From NCBI RefSeq assembly GCF_904063055.1, contig NZ_CAJFCN010000002.1, forward strand, positions 124,001 to 188,000: 64,000 nucleotides of DNA, in the 5' to 3' direction. The position numbers and the translations under genes were made by a program. Position 1 is the stretch's first letter, and the number at the start of each line of letters is the position of its first letter. The stretch is from Pseudomonas paracarnis. GTDB lineage: Bacteria; Pseudomonadota; Gammaproteobacteria; Pseudomonadales; Pseudomonadaceae. Below are positions 59,513-64,000 of this stretch, piece after piece. The notes under the pieces were generated by a model. The model was not told the DNA's origin. It did not search any database and saw only the letters and a program-made list of their open reading frames with translations.

Positions 59513-60802
59513 ATGACCACTAGAAAACCCACCAGTCTTATCACTCGCATCATGATCGGCCTGGCTGCCGGGATAATCGTCGGCCTCCTGCTCAATCAAT
59601 TCCCCGAGCAAAAAACCTGGTTCATCGACAATCTGCTGCAACCGGCTGGCGACCTGTTTATCAAGCTGATGAAGATGATCGTCGTTCCCCTGGTATTTGC
59701 CTGCATGACCGTCGGCATCGCCGGCATGGGCAACCCGTCTGCCCTGGGTCGCGTCGGCCTGAAGACCTTCGTGTACTTCTTCACCATCACCAGCATTGCC
59801 ATCGTCTTCGGGCTGTTGGTTGGCAATGTGGTGCAGCCCGGCTCGGGCGCCGAATTCGGCAGCACGCTGCAGGCACCGGCGACGGGACTGGCCTCCAGTG
59901 GCACCCCACAGAACCTGGGCCAGGTACTGCTGGCGATCGTGCCGGATAACATCGTCCTGGCCATGTCACAGGGCAAACTGCTGTCGGTGCTGTTCTTCGC
60001 GATCCTGTTCGGTTGTGCCTTGTCGTTGTTGCCCGAGGAGCGCAAAGCGCCCTTGATCAGCGTGATGCAAAGCGTCTCCGACACCATGTTCAAAGTCACC
60101 CATCTGGTCATGCATTACTCGCCGATAGGTATTTTCGGCCTGATCGCGGTCACCGTCGCCAGCTTTGGCCTCAGTGCGTTGTTGCCGCTGGCCAAACTGA
60201 TCGGCACGACCTATGTCGCGGTGCTCTTATTTGCCCTGTGTGTATTGGGTGCAGTGGCACGCTTGGCCGGCGTCGGCTTTTTTCACCTGGTGCGGGAAAT
60301 ACGCAGTGAACTGCTGCTGGCCTTCAGCAGTGCCGCCTCGGCGACGGTCATGCCTCAACTGATCGAGAAGATGGAGCGCTATGGCGCGCCACGACCCATT
60401 ACCAGCATGGTGATCCCACTGGGGTACTCGTTCAATCTGGATGGTGCATCGCTGTTTGCCGCACTCGGCACGCTGTTCATCGCCCAAGCGTATGGCATCG
60501 ACTTGAGCCTGGCGGATCAAGGCATGCTGGTCTTGATCATGGTGCTGACATCAAAGGGCGCGGCGGGCGTGCCAGGCTTCATGTTTATCATCCTGACCGC
60601 GACGTTGACCGCGGCCGGGCTTCCCGTGGAGGGTGTGGCAATCATCGCGGGCATCTATCGTCTGATGGATATGCCCGTCACAGCCCTGAATGTACTGGGC
60701 AACGCATTGGCCCCGCTGGTAATTGCTCGCTGGGAAGGTCAGCTCAAGGCACCCGACAGCACGCTGGCCTGCGAACCTCCCAGCGTGCCCTTCAAGGCCT
60801 GA
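59513..60802 (+). CDS. Dicarboxylate/amino acid:cation symporter (DAACS)
   Basis: A 429-residue sodium- or proton-coupled importer of the GltP/DctA family. Family motifs are the serine-rich hairpin AFSSAASATVMPQ, YSFNLDGASLF and TSKGAAGVPGF. It transports C4-dicarboxylates, glutamate/aspartate or similar acids; the exact substrate cannot be read. It lies downstream of the VOC gene and divergent from the LysR regulator, and is convergent with the FNT gene. Confidence 0.93.
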   Translation: MTTRKPTSLITRIMIGLAAGIIVGLLLNQFPEQKTWFIDNLLQPAGDLFIKLMKMIVVPLVFACMTVGIAGMGNPSALGRVGLKTFVYFFTITSIAIVFGLLVGNVVQPGSGAEFGSTLQAPATGLASSGTPQNLGQVLLAIVPDNIVLAMSQGKLLSVLFFAILFGCALSLLPEERKAPLISVMQSVSDTMFKVTHLVMHYSPIGIFGLIAVTVASFGLSALLPLAKLIGTTYVAVLLFALCVLGAVARLAGVGFFHLVREIRSELLLAFSSAASATVMPQLIEKMERYGAPRPITSMVIPLGYSFNLDGASLFAALGTLFIAQAYGIDLSLADQGMLVLIMVLTSKGAAGVPGFMFIILTATLTAAGLPVEGVAIIAGIYRLMDMPVTALNVLGNALAPLVIARWEGQLKAPDSTLACEPPSVPFKA

Positions 60803-60821
60803 CGCGTCAGCCAGGGTACTG

Positions 60822-61712
60822 TCAGACTTTGCCCTTATCCTGACGGGGCTTCGCCTGTGTGTGAGATTGAGCAACAGCAGGCATGGACGCCTCGCTGCGA
60901 ACCTGCGCATGGCTGATCAACGCAAAGATGAAGCTACCCCCGATGATGTTGCCGGCCAGGGTCGGCCCGGCGAAGACCAGCCAGAAATCCTTCCACGGCA
61001 ACTCGCCGGCAAACACCAGGTAGGACACTTCCGCTGAACCGACGACGATATGGGTGAAGTCGCCCAGTGCCATGAAGTAGGTGATCAGGATGATAATCCA
61101 CAGCTTGGCACTCTCCATCGACGGAATCATCCAGACCATGGTGGCGATCATCCAACCGGAGACGATGCCCTTGGCGAACATCTGCGCGGGGTCGTTCTCC
61201 ATGACCTTGCGCCCGATCTCGAGGAAGGCCAGGTCGGTCTTGGTATCGAAGATCGGTAGGTGCAGCATCACGTAGGCCACCAGCAAGGTGCCGCACAGGT
61301 TGCCCACCAGCACCACCGTCCACAGCCGTAACAAGCGCCCGGCGTTGGCCAGAGTCGGTTTGCTCATCACCGGCAGCACGGCGGTCAGGGTGTTTTCGGT
61401 AAACAACTGCTGACGAGCAAGAATCACCGCGAGAAAGCCTGCGCAATAGCCAAAGCTGGCAATGACCTTGAATTCATCACCGTCCGGCAGGCGTGAATTG
61501 AGCAGGCCCATGCCCATTAGCGACAAGCCCATGGTCAGGCCAGCGGCCAGCGCCGACCACCACAACGCTGCCACACTGCGCTCTAGCTCCTGATCGCCCT
61601 GGGTGCGGATAATTTCGTGTAATACAGCCGCGCGAGGCGGCTGGTTCTCGTCAACGTTTTGCTGCTCTTCCTGCGACAGGTTGGGGGTCTTGCCGTCTGC
61701 TTGAGTGGCCAT
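60822..61712 (-). CDS. Formate/nitrite transporter family protein (YfdC-like)
   Basis: A 296-residue channel-like membrane protein with six main helices, a long charged N-terminus and a Gln/Lys-rich C-terminal tail. FNT features are GLLNSRLPDG-type loops, RQQLFTENTL and the central MALGDFTHIVVGSAEV. It resembles E. coli YfdC rather than FocA. It is followed by the convergent symporter gene; the ExoU-like gene lies upstream on the same strand at 71 bases. Confidence 0.87.
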   Translation of the reverse strand: MATQADGKTPNLSQEEQQNVDENQPPRAAVLHEIIRTQGDQELERSVAALWWSALAAGLTMGLSLMGMGLLNSRLPDGDEFKVIASFGYCAGFLAVILARQQLFTENTLTAVLPVMSKPTLANAGRLLRLWTVVLVGNLCGTLLVAYVMLHLPIFDTKTDLAFLEIGRKVMENDPAQMFAKGIVSGWMIATMVWMIPSMESAKLWIIILITYFMALGDFTHIVVGSAEVSYLVFAGELPWKDFWLVFAGPTLAGNIIGGSFIFALISHAQVRSEASMPAVAQSHTQAKPRQDKGKV

Positions 61713-61783
61713 GATGTACCTGAGTCCAAGGGGTGCCTGTAGCTACGACACGCCGCGACGATGGCTGTTCAGTGGCACCGCAA

Positions 61784-63703
61784 CTAAACCGGAATACGCC
61801 AGGCCTTGGCCTGCTCCACGGTGGTAGAGCTGAAGGGTTTACTCCAGGGTTTATTGCGCGCTCGGTAATGTTTGACGATGCCATCAAGCACACGGTTGAA
61901 CTCCGCTGGCGTCGTCGCCTCGCCCAAATCCCGCACCGCACGTTGCAATAACTCAACGTTGGCAGCCGGTTGGCCAGGACGGTATAGCGAGGGGTAAATG
62001 ACTTCGCGGATAAAATTCTCTGCCTTCACGCCGATATCGCGTTTTTGCATTTCCGCGACGGCGCTGGTCAACACTTTGGACAGGCCTGAGCCATTGCTCG
62101 ACGCCTGCTTGGTGCCCACCTGCAGCAGTTGCTGGAAATTACGCTGGCCTGGCGCATTCAGGCGCTTGCCCAGCCACTCGATATCCTCGGGTCTACGGGC
62201 GAGCGCATCCAGATTGCGCAGCGCCGAGGCTAATTTCGGCGTGATCACCAGCGACGTGCTGGTTTGATTCGCCTCGGCAATCGCAGTGTCCAACGCCTGT
62301 AACGCTTGCTGCGCGTCTTTGCGAAAGCGCAACGCCTCGGCGCCGGCCGCATCGTTTTGCAGGTCAACTTGCACGCTGGCGAGCATTTGATCATCCATCG
62401 CCATCACGGCATCGTTCAGCGAGGGGAACTCATGACGCTCACGCTCCAGCTCACGCTGTTGCAGATGCCCTGACACCGTCTGGCGAGCCTGGGCCTGCAA
62501 ATGCTGTTTCTGCTCGGGGGTCATGGTGAAGTTGACGGTACCATCGAGCAGGCCGCGAAAGTCGCCTTTGTCCGAGTTCAGCGGCAACGTGACCGTTTGT
62601 TCCGAGAACGCCTGGAGCCGGTCATTCTGGTAGCTTTCAGCGGCGGTGTGTGGCGTGCCGGTGAACGTGTCGGCCAGAAAGCTGAAAAAACCACCGCTCC
62701 TGGGCGGCGCTGATGCCTTGTCAGACTCGAACTTGACGATCAGCGCTTCGTCCTTGCCCAGGGGGCTTTCCGGGAACGAGCGCTCGATGACACCTGGCGC
62801 AGGGGTATTGAGCAGCAACCCGCCGTCCTGAAACGCCGTGACCTGCGACGCCGCCTGGAACCCGTGACCCTGCTCGGTGGGGCTCTTGAACAGCCCAGGC
62901 AGGGCGCCCGAAATAAGCGCGGCGCGGCCGATATCCATATCCGGTGTCAGGTTGGCATTGAACACCACCAACTGCGGGCGGCCATCGAACATGCCCGTGC
63001 CGGTGATGTTCAGTTGCTTGATCGCCGGAATATGCCGGCTCAACACTTCCAAGTCGCGAAAAGTCGCCCCACCACCAACGCTGAGCCGTTCGGCAATTGC
63101 TGTAACTTCCGGGGGACGGTTGGCTGGGGGCATACCGGCGATATGGGCGAGAATCGATTGACGCGATTCGTTGCGGATCAAGTCCTCCAGCGGCTGCCCC
63201 TCGGTTTGCAGGCGCGGCAGCAACGTCAGCAGCAGTTGAGAGATATTTCCAACCGGCCCGGGCAGACTTCTGACGAGCTTGCCGAGCTCGGAACTGGCTT
63301 CCTGCAACCAAGCCGTGACAGGGTCTTTGCTGTTGAGCAAGCGGGGCAGGTCTAGGTTATTCGACAGTTGCGTAAAGGCCTTGGCATCCATGCCGCTGGC
63401 GAGCAGTGCTGCGCAAATCGCACCGGCAGATGAGCCGGAAACCACTTTTACGCCTTTGAGTTTGTCGGCCTCTTCAAGCGCTTGCACCATGCCTGGAAAG
63501 GCGATGCCCTTGGCGCCACCACCACTGAGCACCAGGTGAGCGGGCGGCGGCGGTGACACCACCACCTCCACACGCCCATCGCTGTGACGATAAATACTCA
63601 GGTTGCGCTCGCCCACACCTTTGACCAAGGGCACCTTGGCGCCCTGGTCGCTGATTTGCGGCGATGGGGGGTGATTCTCTACAACAGAACTGGAGACTTT
63701 CAT
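61784..63703 (-). CDS. ExoU-like patatin phospholipase, putative type III effector
   Basis: A 639-residue homologue of P. aeruginosa ExoU along nearly its full length. The patatin domain has the oxyanion loop LVLSGGGAKGIAFPG at residues 57-71, nucleophile Ser92 in GSSAG and Asp293 in DGG, so the catalytic dyad is intact. The C-terminal membrane-targeting region is also kept (REVIYPSLYRPGQP, FSSTTVEQAKAWR). It is about 48 residues shorter than ExoU, mainly at the N-terminus, where ExoU has its secretion and chaperone-binding part. No SpcU-like chaperone or type III secretion gene is in the window. The start is ATG 63703; the TTG at 63709 is not needed. Confidence 0.88.
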   Translation of the reverse strand: MKVSSSVVENHPPSPQISDQGAKVPLVKGVGERNLSIYRHSDGRVEVVVSPPPPAHLVLSGGGAKGIAFPGMVQALEEADKLKGVKVVSGSSAGAICAALLASGMDAKAFTQLSNNLDLPRLLNSKDPVTAWLQEASSELGKLVRSLPGPVGNISQLLLTLLPRLQTEGQPLEDLIRNESRQSILAHIAGMPPANRPPEVTAIAERLSVGGGATFRDLEVLSRHIPAIKQLNITGTGMFDGRPQLVVFNANLTPDMDIGRAALISGALPGLFKSPTEQGHGFQAASQVTAFQDGGLLLNTPAPGVIERSFPESPLGKDEALIVKFESDKASAPPRSGGFFSFLADTFTGTPHTAAESYQNDRLQAFSEQTVTLPLNSDKGDFRGLLDGTVNFTMTPEQKQHLQAQARQTVSGHLQQRELERERHEFPSLNDAVMAMDDQMLASVQVDLQNDAAGAEALRFRKDAQQALQALDTAIAEANQTSTSLVITPKLASALRNLDALARRPEDIEWLGKRLNAPGQRNFQQLLQVGTKQASSNGSGLSKVLTSAVAEMQKRDIGVKAENFIREVIYPSLYRPGQPAANVELLQRAVRDLGEATTPAEFNRVLDGIVKHYRARNKPWSKPFSSTTVEQAKAWRIPV

Positions 63704-63709
63704 ACACAA

Positions 63710-63750
63710 GGCTCTCTCTACAGGATGTAGGCCTGAGTGATGAGAGAGCC
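63710..63750 (-). promoter_or_regulatory. Leader hairpin hiding the ribosome-binding site of the ExoU-like gene
   Basis: In the minus-strand mRNA GGCTCTCTC (63750-63742) is perfectly complementary to GAGAGAGCC (63718-63710). The second arm contains the purine-rich GAGAGAG that must act as Shine-Dalgarno, and it ends six bases before the ATG. Inside the loop CTACA-TCC-TGTAG forms a second hairpin. Folding would block translation initiation. Confidence 0.6.
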
Positions 63751-63803
63751 TCAGATAGATCCACGCGGAATGATTTGGTAAAGCAAATCAGGCCGCGGGG
63801 TTG

Positions 63804-64000
63804 TTACTCGGGAAGACTGTCGTCCTTGAACTGGTCCTTCACGTACTTGATTTCGGTACGGCCGTGGGGCGCCGGCAAACCGTCTTCGCCCAGGTTGACG
63901 AAGACCATTTTTTCCACGGTCAGGATGCTTTTGCGCGTGATCTTGTTGCGCACTTCACAGGTCAGGGTGATGGAGGTGCGGCCGAACTCGGTGGCAGTGA
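63804..64000 (-). CDS. Acyl-CoA thioesterase (hotdog fold), 5' part outside the window
   Basis: Only the last 65 codons are seen. They read TATEFGRTSITLTCEVRNK and go on to EKMVFVNLGEDGLPAPHGRTE and a stop at 63804. This is the C-terminal half of a YciA-like acyl-CoA thioesterase, a small hexameric enzyme that hydrolyses acyl-CoAs in the cytosol. The gene starts beyond 64000. It precedes the ExoU-like gene on the same strand at 100 bases. Confidence 0.8.
   Translation of the reverse strand, partial: TATEFGRTSITLTCEVRNKITRKSILTVEKMVFVNLGEDGLPAPHGRTEIKYVKDQFKDDSLPE

Noticed and set aside
61784..63703. Generic patatin housekeeping lipase
   Set aside because: Similarity to ExoU extends well past the patatin domain into the C-terminal membrane-targeting region, which ordinary bacterial patatins lack.

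Overview
The window is chromosomal DNA of a Pseudomonas, almost certainly of the P. fluorescens group. The evidence is high GC, protein sequences close to known Pseudomonas families, gene order matching two P. aeruginosa neighbourhoods (the dgcA-to-betA choline/betaine/carnitine region and the metK-to-fba region), and about a dozen intergenic REP/REPIN palindromes built on GTGGGAGCTGGCTTGCCTGCGAT that are typical of this group. I see no rRNA, tRNA, insertion sequence, prophage or CRISPR array.

Region 1 (1-25150) is a quaternary-amine catabolic island. Choline enters by BetT or the CbcXWV ABC transporter and is oxidised by BetA and BetB to glycine betaine, under the repressor BetI with a perfect 20-bp operator. 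Carnitine is captured by CaiX and converted by CdhA, CdhC and CdhB to glycine betaine, under CdhR. Dimethylglycine is demethylated by DgcA (cut by the left edge). Two co-transcribed partners of dgcA follow: a DUF5943 protein and a dipeptidase-fold protein that has lost half of its zinc site. GbdR is the central activator, and the L-serine dehydratase drains the serine formed from the glycine end product. An accessory block (LprI-like protein, tyrosinase, DUF3010 protein, AAA ATPase with an AT-rich promoter) sits between the dgc and cdh parts.

Region 2 (25366-41273) holds a TldD/TldE-like metalloprotease pair, a solitary RhlA homologue next to an MFS exporter, the helicase DbpA, a flavoprotein, a YccS-type membrane protein, a periplasmic solute-binding protein, an ElaA acetyltransferase, a small winged-helix protein with a YgjP-like metallopeptidase, a REC-PAS-GGDEF-EAL protein and a leaderless PL7 alginate lyase.

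Region 3 (41274-50829) begins with a structured leader and a small unknown protein. The central carbon set fba, two small lipoproteins, pgk, epd and tkt follows on the minus strand. Divergent from tkt is an ArsR-methyltransferase regulator (SahR-like) in operon with metK, and a perfect inverted repeat lies between the two.

Region 4 (50830-64000) holds a signal-peptide-bearing DNA ligase LigB flanked by two DUF1090 proteins, a lipoprotein cytochrome c', MltA, MAPEG and EamA membrane proteins, a Na+/H+ antiporter, a LysR regulator divergent from a VOC protein and a dicarboxylate symporter, and an FNT transporter. The most striking gene comes last: a full-length homologue of the type III effector phospholipase ExoU, whose 5' leader can fold its ribosome-binding site into a 9-bp stem. 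A truncated acyl-CoA thioesterase gene closes the window.
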